Source of the DNA: Polytrichum commune
Lineage: Eukaryota; Streptophyta; Polytrichopsida; Polytrichales; Polytrichaceae
Direction of reading: 5' to 3'
NCBI GenBank assembly: GCA_950295325.1
Contig: OX485806.1
Coordinates: forward strand, 30,070,001-30,134,000
DNA: 64,000 bases
Shown here: positions 48,705-61,110 of the stretch, one piece after another
How the letters are laid out: each line of letters starts with the position of its first letter
Position numbering within the stretch: the first letter of the stretch is position 1
The notes under the pieces: generated by a model
The model's database searches: none
What the model saw: the letters and a program-made list of their open reading frames with translations, nothing else
Told to the model about the DNA's origin: nothing
Translations under genes and position numbers: made by a program

Positions 48705-49190
48705 GAGGTAGCAGCTGGGTAAGGATTTCGGAGGAGGCTGCCAGTATTAGCAGCTGGGTAAGGATTTCGGAGGAGGCTGCCAACAATAGTAGTTGGGTAA
48801 GGATTTCGGAGGAGGCTACCAACATTAGCAGCTGGGTAAGGATTTCGGAGGAGGCTGCCCGCATTAGCAGCTGGGAAAGGATTATGAGGAGGCAGCAAGC
48901 CGAGGCGGCAACTGGGTAAGGATTTTGGAGCATATTGATAGCTTCGGAGCAGGCTAATAGCAATTAACAGCTGGGAAAGGATTATGAGGAGGCAGCAAGC
49001 CGAGGCGGTAGCTAGGTAAGGATTTCGGAGCATACTGGTAGCTTCGAAGCAGGCTAATAGCAATTAGCAGCTGGGAAAGGATTCTGAAGAGGCAGCAAGC
49101 CGAGGCAGTAGTTGGGTAAGGATTTCGGAGGAGGCTGCCAACATTAGCAGCTGGGTAAGGATTCGGAGGAGGCTGCCAACATTCGGCAGC
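48705..49190. repeat. Minisatellite: 39-bp units, then about 99-bp higher-order units
   Basis: About five 39-bp units built on GGTAAGGATTTCGGAGGAGG and CTGCC...TTAGCAGCTG run from 48714 to 48900. Because 39 is divisible by three, one frame translates as WVRISEEAxxISS repeats. From about 48890 a longer unit alternates GGCAGCAAGCCGAGGCGG, GGATTTCGGAGCATA and CAGCTGGGAAAGGATTATGA about two to three times, then returns to the short unit. Confidence 0.85.
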
Positions 49191-50061
49191 TGGGCCGTTA
49201 CCTAAGGGTTTAAGATTGAAGTGGTGAAAGGGGGGGGGAAATTAATAGTTTACATTAGACTATATTATAGCTTAGTTAATTAGGTTAGTACATAATATTA
49301 ATTTAAATAATTAGTTCATTAGCCAGTTAGGGGACCACGAGTCATTAGATGGTGGGATTAAGGGGTGAATTTTTATGTGAGTGATTGTGGGGTCGCAATA
49401 GGGTGTGTTAGGATTGTGATAATAGAGAAGAGCGTTTGTCAACGCTTGTACTCATGTCATGGAATAAATCGGTGTGCCAAAGTTGATGGGAGATGTAATG
49501 GATCTTTACGAAGTTGGAAAGAGGGAGTTATATGAACATGAATGTGATCCCCATGCCCTCACCCGGACTAGGACGCATAAGGGTGGGTGGTTTGGCCTCA
49601 CATCGAGACTACCTATTAGCCGACATTTAGTTCCCATTGATGTCCGCTTTAGTTTCCAATTTTGTGGGAGCCCACTTTAGTGGGTCATGGCGATAGTTAC
49701 AATGGCCACCTCGATCACACCTCCACCTAGAGTGGAGTAATTGCCTGCCCCATTCCCCCACCTCCACCTGCACTTGCAAAAATTGTAAACACATCCATTC
49801 CCGTTCCCGTTCGCCGAGGCGCTTACCTGCATGGATGTAGCGTGCAGTTGTCGACGTCCACCCAAGTCCCCAATGTCTCAGAGGCTTCGCCAACACCCTC
49901 TAAAGGTTTGCGTGCATTTCAATTTGGGACTCCCCCCCCCCCCCTTGTACAAGCTCTTCTTGCTTAATTGTTGCATTCCTCATTCTAAACCAAGCTCGCT
50001 TCAAGCTGTTGCTGCAATGTTGCCTCCTATGCCGCAAATTAGTTAGAATTTTTTAGGATCC

Positions 50062-51093
50062 TTGAATTTTGTGAACTTTGGACATGGTTCCACTAGTGTT
50101 ATGCACCCTCCTATAGCTCAAGCTCCGGCTGTGAATGGCCATGTTGGAAATGTTTGTATTGATTTTCCAACATTGCCTAGAAGCCATAGCTCTGAATGCA
50201 CTAATGTTTCTCGACATTCTGTCTTGATTGCGCTGCCTCAAGAATTTGAAGTGCCACAACCCTTCTCTAATGTTCATTCATCATTTGTTGTGCCCAATGT
50301 TGATTCTTCGCATGTTGCTCCTAACCCTATGCATATTATTCGATCTTTGTTGCGGCAGTCAAGAATGTGACGTCATTATGATGTTGGCTCTGCCACTACC
50401 TTGCGTGTCGAATCTCATGTTGTCCATGACCTTGTTGAAATGCCTAATGAGAATCCACATAACATTCATGACACCCCTCATGAAATTCACATGACAAATG
50501 TATCTACAAGTCCTTATCATGACAATCCTCATCAAATGTATGTGCCGATAGGATCACCGGCAATGGTTAGGAGAAGAAGCAATAGACTAAATGGTGCAGG
50601 GTTTGATGTTCAATACCATGACAATTATGACATGGGCATACTAGGGGAGGTTGTCAAAATTTTCACAAGAGATCTCCCCGAATTAGAGTATGTGAATTCA
50701 TCTATGTGCAAATTGGTCCATGTGTATGGTGTTGTGGTGTCCAAGTTTTGGAATGCAAAGGATGAAGTGCACATGTTGATCATTCAATTATTTGGTAGGG
50801 GTTAGGCATTATATTGCAGAAGTTGTGGTTGAATGGGTAAATGATGGAGACCCCAACATTTTTGACCACATAAATGTACAAATGTACGAATTGAATGAAC
50901 ACATAAATGTTAGTACATGTTCATCTTCATACAACTGTAGTTCAGCGGATATGTCATATGTGCCAATTACAAATGTATCGGAAGAGGATCATTTGGAAAG
51001 GGAGAAACTTACCCCTACATTTCGGAAATGGTCCATCAAAAATGGGTCATCAAGAAATGAGATTGGGCTAGGATATGATAACCTTGACATGTT
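50062..51093 (+). pseudogene. Gag-region frames of the second gypsy element, unrecognised
   Basis: Open stretches at 50062-50370, 50401-50805 and 50792-51139 lie in different frames and encode His/Asn/Pro-rich, low-complexity protein (repeats of NIHDTPHEIH type). They are placed here only because they precede protease in an element of this kind. Confidence 0.35.
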
Positions 51094-52125
51094 ATGTGCT
51101 ATGAAGATGACAGGTTTGATGAGGAGGTTAAAACCCTAGCTCCAGCACTCGCAGTTACCACTAGGGCCATGCAAGGCAATTTCCAAGCCGAGAGGGAAAC
51201 GGAAGGCCAAGAGGAATATTCCTCGGATGAGGCCCCCCATCTCTTGGATGTAGAAAGAGTAGCTAGAACGGCTAGGAAGACGGCCAAGGCTTTGGAGCAA
51301 GAAAATGAGATTCTCCAAGGTAGAGAAGGGCCACCTATCATTCACGACGTAGAGGCTAGTGAGATGGGAGAGTGGGAAGGACCCGGGATCCCTTGGAAGG
51401 AGTTCAATGGATTGAGGAAGGCAAGGTCGGAGAAACAAAAGGGATATGATTTGTGGGCCGACCTTAGTTCGCTCAAGGCCGATATCACTTTTGGACAATT
51501 ATTGGAGATATCATCCATGGCTCGTAAAACTCTCAAGGAGGGAATGTCAGTAACCAGGAGAACTAGGAAGACGAAGGCTAGGGTGGCAATTACGGTGCAA
51601 TTGCCGGACAAGGGTCGTGATGTGAAGGCAATGGAGATAGAGGTCATAGTGGTGGACAAGGTGGTACCCAATGTAATGGTTGATGGGGGAAGTGGGTTAA
51701 ACATCTTGCCGGAGCACACAATGAAAAAATTTGGCCTCAGTTTGACAGGTCCATCACCATTTGTCATCAATATGACCAACCAAAGTCCCTCGATGCCTTT
51801 GGGAATGATTAAAGATTGTAGGATCAAGACATGAGGAGAAGAGTACATTGTCACATTTCATGTCATTAAGATGTATTCCAACAAGGACGCATTTCCCATT
51901 TTGTTAGGAAGGCCTTGGTTGAGAATAGCGGATGCTATAGTGGATTGGAGAGGAGTTAAGCCCTCCATCACTTATGGCCCTAAGGACCATAGAGTTAAGG
52001 TCTATATCGGGTCCTTAGGTCGCTGGATAAGGGAAGAAATCACTCCCTCTTCGGAGGAGGAGGAAGAAGAGTACGAGGGGGATAAAAAAACAAGAGACAT
52101 TGGTAGGGGTAGTCCATTCGGGTAG
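51094..52125 (+). pseudogene. Protease region of the second gypsy element
   Basis: The frame shows VPNVMVDGGSGLNILPE, the DGGS-type active site common in Tat-like elements, followed by ILLGRPWLR. A TGA at 51832-51834 interrupts a frame that continues through MYSNKDAFPILLGRPW to 52125. Confidence 0.75.
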
Positions 52126-52548
52126 GAAAGAGGTGCCATCTGACGCCGAGTTAATTAGTCTAGGTCCTAAATTCTACTATTGGAGTAATAACGGAGTGTA
52201 TGCCAAGTGGCTGGAGGAATATCCGGATTCAGTGTGCGATATTCGAGGGATGCCAGTGTTAGCTCAGAAAGGGAGAAATACGCCTTGTTAGAGCCATGTG
52301 AGGTACTCATAGATGATGATTGGTTACGAGGAGGATTGACTCCATGGGTCAACGTAGTAGAGGAATGTGGCGTGGGCTTGGTACATGTAGATGGGACCCA
52401 AGACATGGAGATATTAGGGGACAATGCATTGTTAGAAGCACCTCTTCACTTCAAAACCACTTCGACCGGGGTAATGGTAGGCGAATATGTCAAGGATTAT
52501 CCGAAGGTCCCTCCGGATTAGTATCGGAATACCACGGAACAGTCCCAT

Positions 52549-53590
52549 GTGTCCGACACTGATTGGAGATATGTAGAGGTGAGGACCAAAAACGGGAAGG
52601 TCAGACAAATGAATATGGGCTCTAGGTTAGAAGAGAGTGAGGTCAAGGAGTACAACGCTTTAGTGGACGAGTTCAGTGACACATTTGCGTGGTCGTATAA
52701 TGAGCTTAAGGGACTACCTCGTGAGATGGTGGAGCATCGTATTCTGTTGATTCTGGGTGCTAGACCGGTTAGGCAGAAGGAGAGACGAATGAACCCACAG
52801 TTGCAGTTGTTGGTAAAGGCGAGCTTGAGAGGTTGTTGTAAGCTGGATTTATCAAGCCGGTAGAGATTATAGATTGGGTGTCACATACGGTGTTGGTAAA
52901 AAAGAAGAATGGCAAGCTCAGATTATGCGTAGATTACCGGAAGTTAAATGCCAACACACAGAAAGACCACTTTTCCTTGCCGTTCATTACCCTGTTCTTG
53001 GAGGAGGTAAGTGGCCACGCTCGTTATAGCTTTATGGATAGGTATGCCAGCTACAACCAAATCACGATAGCGTTGGCAGATACTCATAAGACAGCCTTCA
53101 CGACTCTATGGGGCACATTCGTCTGGGTGGTCATGCCGTTCGGGCTCTGTAATGCCCATGTCACATTCTAAAGACTAATTATGTATATCTTCACGGACTT
53201 ATTGTTCAAGTCCATGACTGTGTTTATCGATGATTTTAGCACACAGTCTGACACTAGCCAACATTTAGGGTGTGTGAAAGAAGCGTTGGTTAGATGTAGG
53301 AAAATGCGGTTGGCATTGAATCCGGACAAGAACTTCTTAGGTGTGCAGCGAGGAATATTGCTAGGGTATGTGGTGAGCGAGAAAGGAAGAAAACCGGATC
53401 CGGAGAAAATAGCCGTGATAGACAATTTGGAAACTCCGACCAATGTTAAGGAGATAGCCAAATTGCTGGGACATGTAGGGTGGTACAGAAAGTTGATTCC
53501 AGAGTACGCTAAGATTGCCGTGCCTATCACCTAGTTGCTTAAGAAGGACTGTAAGTTTGACTGGACGGAAGCCTGCCTGCGAGCATTGTC
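52549..53590 (+). pseudogene. Reverse transcriptase of the second gypsy element
   Basis: Motifs are FSDTFAWSYNEL, KKKNGKLRLCVDYRKLN, MPFGLCNA and the catalytic FIDD (near 53226), then LGYVVSEKGRKPDP and LLGHVGWYRKLIPEY. A frameshift lies near 52818 and a TAA just after ELERLL. A second TAA near 53169 replaces the Gln of the conserved TFQR segment. The sequence stops matching after WTEACLRA at about 53585, where an insertion begins. Confidence 0.8.
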
Positions 53591-54890
53591 GTGATGTGGG
53601 CCGACTACTAGTTAGAACTTAGGCATTTTATATGTTATTATTATTTTCAAATTGATATTTATATGATGATGTAAATTAATTGTTTAAATTGAGAACCGGT
53701 CTTAAGTTCAAAACCGGGTGACTCGGTAAATGGATGTGATAGGTAGGATTTGGAAAAGATAGGATTTACCGGCAGACCGTTACCTAACTACCTAGGGGTT
53801 CTAGAAGGCCTAGCCTTTTAGTTTCCTATTTGTTAGCGGGATAAGGTCTTTAGAAGCCTTAAACCCGAACTTTCCTATTGGCTTACCGGATTAGCCTTTA
53901 ACCCAAACCTTTCTTATTTCTAGCATGATAAAGGTTCTACAAACGTTATACCCAATAGGTCTCCTATTAGTTAGCCAGTTGGGGTTCTAGAAATCCTTAC
54001 CCCAATGGTTTTCTATTGGCCGAAGGGGGCAAGTAAGAAGAGTATTTAACGGGTGTTAGAAGTGTATTAAAGGGGAGACCGTTAGCATTTGATTAGTATT
54101 TGTGTACAGTTGAAGGAGCTTTGAGCATTTTGAAAAGAAGAAGTCTTTAGAAAACTCATCTATACAAGAGGGTGAAGGGGTGAGAATTTTAGAATCACTA
54201 GGTTGCACTAAGTGCACCATTTGTATTGTTTCATTCATTATTAAGTGAGCAGAACTTTGAAATAAACGATTTGTGAATTGTGGATAATTAGAATGTTCGA
54301 TTGTTATGAAACTTTGAAAGGATGTTCTTTATAAAATATAGAAGTTGAGGTAAAATTTTGGAAGCTTTAGTCTTTGGGCAGAAGAAGTTATAAGAAGTTG
54401 AAGTGAAAAGTGTCTAGGAACAAAGACAACTAGGATAACAAGGTTTGAAAGTATGGATCTTTTTTATTATTATAGCTATGGCTACAAAAATTTGACACTA
54501 TCTTTTGATCTTATCTATCTATTATGTGTCAAAATTTGAGATTGATTGGACTTAATGGTTAGAAGTTATTAGAGTTTTAGTGACCGGATGTTATACCACA
54601 GCATTCATGCTAGGAAGTTAGAATTAGAAAAACATGCATAACTTTTTAGTATGAGCTCTGTTTGTGCTGAAATTTGGTGTTCATACTTTTAATAAGTTAT
54701 TTAATAAGTGTATTAAGTTTCACTTGAAGAGGGTGCGTTAGATGAGAGCTATACTATTCTGAAGTTTAATATGACAACATTGAGAGGGATTTACAACAAG
54801 GGTGTAGGAGAAATGAAAGGTATTATAGATTTTAAAACACTACCATAAAAAAGAGGAGCCCCGTGCTCACCAGATAGTGCAGAGTTTTTC
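53590..54890. mobile_element. Insertion of about 1.3 kb between reverse transcriptase and RNase H
   Basis: The pol reading stops at WTEACLRA and resumes at AFNELRFKLST. The insert has no coding frame. It carries four to five degenerate units of about 60 bp (53795-54030: TTCTAGAAG..CCTA, TTTCCTATTGGC). A solo LTR is plausible (candidate AATAAA near 54262), but its exact ends and a target duplication were not resolved. Confidence 0.55.
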
Positions 54891-55400
54891 TTAACAGCGT
54901 TCAACGAGCTGAGGTTCAAACTAAGCACTTATTAAATTCTGAGGCCTCATGACTGGGGTAAGCCGTTCCATGTATTTTGTGATGCTAGTTCGGTGGCGGT
55001 AGGCAACGCATTATTTCAATCAACGGGAGAAAACGGGAAGAATCAACCCGTGGCATACGCTAGCCGACAGTTAAATCCCGCGGGGAGGAATTACTCGACT
55101 ACCGAACGAGAATGTTTAGCGATGGTTTTCTCAGTGAAGAAGTTTCGCCACTACTTGTTGTGGAAACTAGTGGTCTTCTTTGTGGATCATATGGCGATCA
55201 AATTCTTATTAAACAAGGCAGAATTAAGTGGGAGGCTAGCTAGATGGATCCTATTGTTAGAAGAGTTCGATTATACGGTAGAGTACAAGCCGGGACGAAT
55301 GTATTTGCAAGCAGATCATTTATCCCGGTTGTCGAACGAAATGAGTTCCATTCTTGTGGACGATGGATTGAGGATGAAAATTTGTTTGTGGTAACTGCCC
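54891..55400 (+). pseudogene. RNase H of the second gypsy element
   Basis: Readable motifs are FHVFCDASSVAVGNAL, PVAYASRQLNPAGRNY, TERECLAMVFSVKKF, VVFFVDHMAIKFLL and EYKPGRMYLQADHLSR. A stop lies upstream within the connection segment. Confidence 0.8.
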
Positions 55401-55599
55401 AAGCAACGTGGTACGCGAGCATAATCAAATTCTTAACCACTTAACAGCTACCCGAAGATTGGCATAAGGATATTAGGAGAAATGTGAGGGTAAATAGTAG
55501 GCATTATGCAGTAATAGGCAGTAATTGTCACTCCATGTTTCTTTACCGTTGGTCTTTTTTGAGAAATGGGGAAAAAATTACGTGGGAGAGGTCCACCCC

Positions 55600-56418
55600 C
55601 ATTCCTCAAAAGGGATGACTTACATTGTAGTGGCTACAGAATATCTGACCAAATAGGTGGACGCCAAGGCGGTGAAAATTGACACCGCCGCCAATGTGTC
55701 CGCGTTTATGTACGAGAATATCATATCGCGGTTTGGATGCCCTAGAATCTTGGTTAGCGATAGGGGAACCCATTTCTTGAATTCTTGAATTCAAAAAATA
55801 ACGGATAGGTTCCAAATTGACCATCGCAAGACAATCCCGTATCACCCTCAAACAAATGGCCAAACAAAGCAAGTGAATGGGACATTGGTAAGTATACTTC
55901 GTAAAACAATTCATGATTCTAAGAGGGACTGGGATGTCAAATTGACAACCGCCCTGTGGGCTTACCGGACTACGTTCAAGGTAATTATCCAAGCTAAACA
56001 TTTCTCACTAGTGTACGGAATTGAGGCTACTATTCCTATCGAGTTTGAGGTCGTGTCATTGAGGACCGCCATCGACTCTCGTCTCACAGATAGCCAATCA
56101 CTTAGAGATAGGTTCACAACCCTGGAGGCACTCGATGAGAGTAGGAGGGCAAACGCTCAATATATTGAAGCCATTCAGAGGCAAAGAAAGATCACATTCG
56201 ATAAAAAACACAAGAAACGCATCCTAAGGGCAAGCATGCTAATCCTACTTCAGGATGCTAGGAAGCTAGATTTTCCAGGTAAGTTCAACGCGGTGTGGCT
56301 AGGGCCATACCTCGTTAGTGAGGTGTTCCCAAACAACTCGGTACAATTAGAGACTTTGAATGGAGAAAGCTTTCCGACTCGCACATCCGGCAGTCGATGC
56401 AAGGAGTATAGGGCTTGA
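55600..56418 (+). pseudogene. Integrase of the second gypsy element with altered catalytic residues
   Basis: The core is recognisable: MTYIVVATEYLTK, then a TAG where Trp is usual, ISRFGCPRILVSDRGTHF, and YHPQTNGQTK. The family normally has Asp in VATDYLTK (here Glu) and Glu at NGQxE (here Lys), so two of the three DDE residues are changed. The C-terminal part (KHKKRILR...GPYLVSEVFPNNSVQL) follows. No chromodomain is seen. Confidence 0.75.
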
Positions 56419-56477
56419 GGATGAGACTTGCTTGCAAGCAAGAAATTTTGAATCCATCCTCTGATGGTCGCCAATTA

Positions 56478-58971
56478 TGTGAGCCCAAGATTGTACCCAC
56501 GTGAAGACTTAACTATAAAAATCTATTAAAACCTTAATATTGTGTTTTCGGGGTTAGTAAAAAAAATAAGAAAAAAGGTGAGGAGTCAAAGTCTAGATTT
56601 CATTGAGTTAAGTGGCGAGTTAGGAACTAGGCGAGGCAAGAGGCCTAGAAGAATTAATGATGGATAAAATTAAGTAGTTAAGTGTGACTCTAGGGGGAGG
56701 AAAAGTCAATTAAGGGAGTGGGAAAGTGGAGCTTGAAAGGGTAAAGGCCAAGGGAAGAAGCTCAACCCGGTTTTCTTCTCGGGCGGCCCGAAAAATGCCG
56801 GCAACCCGGAAAAAAAGGAGAAGCTTGGAGGGGTCTCGGGAGGCAAAGGAGAGGATCCTCATTATGCACGTAGGTAGAGGGAGAAAGAGAGAGGTAGCAA
56901 GGGGGCGAAGCCCTGCCTCAACGGGGATTCATGCAAAGGAAGACGGAGGAGAAGAAGAAGGAAGGAGGATCTGCTGCTTAGGGAGGACGGTAGGAGGATT
57001 GAAGACTATGGGGGCAATCGGGAGAAAAGATGGAAACACTCCAAGCTGGGCATTGAGGGAGGGATTCGACGCATATGATCGGCACATTAGAAGCGATCGC
57101 TGAGGAGGCTCTGCAAGACGGCGAGGGAGCAGATCAAGTGACTTAGCGGATGCAGATGTTACTGCAACCGCGGAAGGAGCCGAGACCCGCACCGGGGAAG
57201 AGGGCGCGGCTCTGATGCAAGCAGCGATTAGGAGACCAAGGTCCATCTTTCGCGCACTCGCACTCAACGCTCACCCAACATAGGCAACGTACTTCCCTTG
57301 AGTTAAGATCCTTCTTACATGTTGTGCCTCTGGGCGATGAGCGGGGAGTAACAAAGTAGAGGGGATCTTACGTGGGCATCGTCAGTAGTAGGTATTTCCT
57401 CGGTCGTAGTTACGCACTTGAGCAGGGGATCCTTGAGGGTGCGCATTCTCAGGGGAAAATGCCGTTTGGCGTGGTTGGTCGGCAGATAGGTCTAGTTCTT
57501 CACATAGTCGCAGTTAAGGTAGAGGCAGCGTAGCCGTGGTCGCCAGTGGAGGTCACGTGATGGAGGATGTTGGGGCGTTGAGATTCTGTAGTCGGGTTGG
57601 GCTTAGTTGTTTTCGGTTGGCCACACCTCGGATGCTCCACTAAGACGTGGAAGGGGGCGCATAAACTACATTGACAACAATGAGGGGAATGTCATTGCAT
57701 CACTTATCAAGGAGGTGGAATTCTTCGCTCGGATTCCGCCTCGCTTCCATCAGGGGTGTTGTTAGCCCAAAGTAGTATTAGGCGAGGGAGGAAGGTAAGC
57801 GCGAGCATCGCCTGGGGTAAAATAAGTCCCAAACAGGGGACCTCTGGCATACACTTAATGCGCGGCCGAAGCACCACCGGTCGTTCGGAAGTAGTGAATT
57901 GGTTGGGCATCCTAGCACGATTCACTAAGGTGGCCAATTAGGGAAAAAGGGACACCACACTATGCTTTGATTAGGCCGGCATTCCTGGTAATGCCACATA
58001 TTCCCCGCTCAGGGTACATCGAACCGTGGCTGCTCAGTGAAAAGTGAATCAACGCTAGAACGAGTGAAGGCACCGGCATGCGTTGTTGCACAACACGTGG
58101 ATGTTATAGATTTTAACCCTCCTCGTCACGGAATCTTCACGTGACCATCAGCAACAGAACCACCCAGGGGGCACGATGGAGTTACAACAATTACTGAAAG
58201 TGCCTCCAATCCGGGAACATGATTGTGCCCTGAGAGTGTGGGTTTTGTTGGGGATCCACGTAGCACTAGAAAGCTTGTGCCCATGAATCTAATTGTGTGG
58301 GTGAATTCAGTGGATGCATGGCATTGTTTTTCTCTCCTAATGTGGGTGTACTCGTTGTGTGAAAACGACATACAGGGGCAAGGAAGCAATGGCTGTATAG
58401 GAGGAGTTGTGTTGCCGAGGACGCGTGTTCATGACGAGGGTGGTGGCTGCTAGCTCGGCACGGAGGATGACAGCGCCGAGAAGAGACCGACAACTGAAGG
58501 AAACGCAATTGCGGTACAGGGTTGGAAGCAGGGGTGCGGACTGGAGTTCTTCGACTGCTGAGGGACGCATGGCGTCAACCATCCGTAGGTTTAGTAGCTG
58601 ACTTGCAAGTAGAGAAGGTAAAGGGTCGAGTGGGAAGGCAACAATGATGCCCCAGGCTCGCACTAAGAGGCACGAATAGACCAGGGAATCCATAATAGAG
58701 CTAGTGATGGAGGTCCACATGCTAGACGTAGCAGGGAGACATAAGAGGGTAATGGGTTCTAGTAACATTGCACGGGATTCTAGTAGGTGGTGAACGGATC
58801 AAGTATTTATAAGTGCTTGCATGTTCTTAATAAAACAAAAGGGTGTTATACACACCACTTCTCCCACCTCTTTGATTATGCTTGCACAAGTGAATGATAT
58901 GCTTGCATGTGGCACATGATCCCTCACCCGGACTAGGACGCAATTGAAGGGTGGGGTGATTGGGGCTCACA
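56478..58971 (+). repeat. Probable 3' LTR of the second gypsy element (about 2.5 kb)
   Basis: It begins TGTGAGCCC about 60 bp after the integrase stop and ends GGGGCTCACA, the inverted complement expected of LTR ends. Inside are GC-richer stretches, a possible AATAAA-like signal (AATAAAAC near 58830), and open frames such as 56726-57103 that look like chance. A full matching 5' copy could not be traced by eye. Confidence 0.5.
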
Positions 58972-58972
58972 T

Positions 58973-61110
58973 ATGTGCTATGAAGATGACATATTTGCGG
59001 GTGGCATGTGGAATTCTCCTCTGAGTCAACTAGCCGGATTTGAATGGAAACGAGGTGCAACAAGTTTAGTTGATAACATGAAGAGGTTTATCCAACCATA
59101 TCGTTATTGTCAAAACTTTTGGACCCATGACATATTGGTACGGTTGTGTAAGTACACTAACATATATGCGTCCACGTGTCCGGTAATTAGGAAATGGACA
59201 CCTATATGTGTGGACGAGATGAGAGTTTTTTTGGGGAGTTTGTATCATGATGAGATTGAAGAAACTATCCTCGTATTGTTTGCACTAGTCCAAAAAATTA
59301 CTATGGAGTATACCGGAAATTACTAGGATCATTATATTCGTTAATTTGGGACTTTTTCGGCATTTTGAGACAGTTACAAATATAAGAACATGGATAAAAT
59401 CACACAGATATTGAAGAATGTTGTAAGATGCAAACTCGGGGGGTAGTCATTGGTTGGAGTAGCAATATACGTGCGAACAAATGATAGGGTTTTTTAAAAA
59501 CATGGGGGCTAAAAATTATAAATGGACTTAAGAGTAATATAGGGTATCAAAAATGGCATTGGACATCTTTAAAGTACTATAGGGTATGGAATAATAGGTA
59601 ATTTGGAATTATAAGTAATGCAAGCCATTTTTCTATTAACCCAAAGTAGAAATTTACATAATGATAGCATGTGAAAAAAAAATTGAAAGTAATACCCCCC
59701 TATAAAATAGTGGTTGTTCACACCTATATCCTTAACTTTTTAACACACTGCCCCCCCCCCCTCCCCCCGAGGATGCAAATACTTTGAAGCGGGTGTTCAT
59801 ATCAAGAACCCAATTAAGAATTCATATCAAGATGGTTTAGGTAGGACGACCCAAACATTAGACCATGTTGTTGTGGTCCATATATTAATTTGAGACAAGA
59901 GAAAGTCTCAAATTAACGAATATAGTGATTAGGGCAATGACAAGAAAATGATATGAAGCAATAGTTAGGTGATTGCATTTGGTTGTGACTGACTTGGTTG
60001 TGACTGACAAAACCCAACTTGGGTATAGTCCGATAGCCAAGATAGAATGGTTAGTGAATGGGCACAACTCTTTATATGCAAAATATTGGCATTTGGAGCA
60101 AAGCCTAAGTGTCGATGACATGATGGTTATGTATATGGGCAAGAGGTCTCCGATAAGACAATATTTGAAAAATAAACCTTGTCGGTATGGGCTCAAGTGT
60201 GGGGTATCGGCCAATGCCAAATCTAAGTTTGTACGAAAGTTAGAGGTTTATTGTGAAAGGGAAGAGTCATTGAATGCAAAGGAGGAAGCGCTAGTTGGCT
60301 GCAAAGTCATAATGTGTCTTCTAGAAGGGTTGGAAGATAAAGGCCATATTGTAACATGTGACAATTGTTTTACCTCACCCAAATTGTTTGGGATTTGATG
60401 TTGAAAGGGATAAGTGCAACGAGTATTACCAAGACCAATAGAAAGGGATGGCCACAAGCATTGACTTTGGCTAAGGATGGTCCGGAGAGGGGAGACATAC
60501 ATTGGAGAATGCATGCATCCAATTTACTAGCAGCAATAACTTGGTATGAGAATAAGCCAGTTAGTTTGTTGAGCACGGCGTTCTCACCTATTGACATGAA
60601 TGATCTTGTGTTTGTGAAAAGGTGGCATAAGACTAGAGAGAAGTCCATTCCTTCTTCCCCAATTCTAGTTCATTACCAAGCTCACAGAAGAGGTGTGGAT
60701 GTAGTGGATCAACTTGGAGGCTACCACATGGTTCAAACAAAGATTGTAAGTGGTGGCATCATTTATTTATGCACACTCTTGACACGTCATTGGTAAACTC
60801 ATGGGTCGTGTATAGAAGTAATATGCAACAGAAGGGTGGGGAAAAAAATTTATCCCATAGGGAATTCAATTATGCAATAGCAAAGAAATTAATGTTGTTT
60901 GCTAAACGGCCTGCAACTACATGCACAACGGAGAGTGAAGTTAGAAATGCACACATGCTTCATTTGAGCATGATGTGCAGCGGGCATAAAGAAAGGAAAA
61001 GAAGAAAATGTGGAACATGCGGTAAAAAATCAACAATATTATTGCCCTACATGTGACTACCAAGCGTGGGTCAATGTTTTGTGACATGGCATGCAAAATA
61101 GTCACAAATT
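58973..61110 (+). pseudogene. piggyBac-family transposase, broken
   Basis: piggyBac transposases cut at TTAA using three Asp residues. The N-terminal dimerisation part is at 58990-59290 (NFWTHDILVRLCKYTNIYAS, RKWTPICVDEMRVFLGSLYH). After a gap holding a dispersed repeat, the catalytic part resumes with LSVDDMMVMYMGKRS (Asp near 60114), LEGLEDKGHIVTCDNCFTSP (Asp at 60360), GVDVVDQLGGYHMV (Asp at 60698 and 60707) and, in another frame, KWWHHLFMHTLDTSLVNSWV. The C-terminal Cys-rich domain is CGTCGKK, then YYCPTCD, then CFVTWH near 61010-61110, each in a different frame. Frameshifts lie near 60395, 60748, 61040 and 61070. TTAA-flanked termini were not identified. Confidence 0.8.
59825..59935 (+). 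repeat. Dispersed repeat inside the piggyBac remains
   Basis: Inverted partner of 1127-1235. It lies between the N-terminal and catalytic parts of the transposase and includes the phrase ATATTAATTTGAGACAAG, which differs from the partner. Confidence 0.75.

Larger units (their letters stand above)
49603..56477 (+). mobile_element. Decayed Ty3/gypsy (Tat/Athila-like) internal region
   Basis: From left to right: unrecognised gag-region frames (50062-51094), protease, reverse transcriptase, an unrelated insertion (53590-54890), RNase H and integrase, all plus strand. The probable 3' LTR follows at 56478. The sequence CTCACCCGGACTAGGACGCA occurs at 49558 and 58923, each about 45 bp before a CCTCACA/GCTCACA end, suggesting that the 5' LTR ends near 49602. 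No primer-binding site was recognised. Confidence 0.65.

Noticed and set aside
51099-51854. Minus-strand open frames of 80-170 codons
   Set aside because: Antisense shadows of the gypsy protease frame.
56726-57103. 125-codon basic open frame in the probable LTR
   Set aside because: Composition only; no domain, and the region is GC-rich, where long open frames arise by chance.
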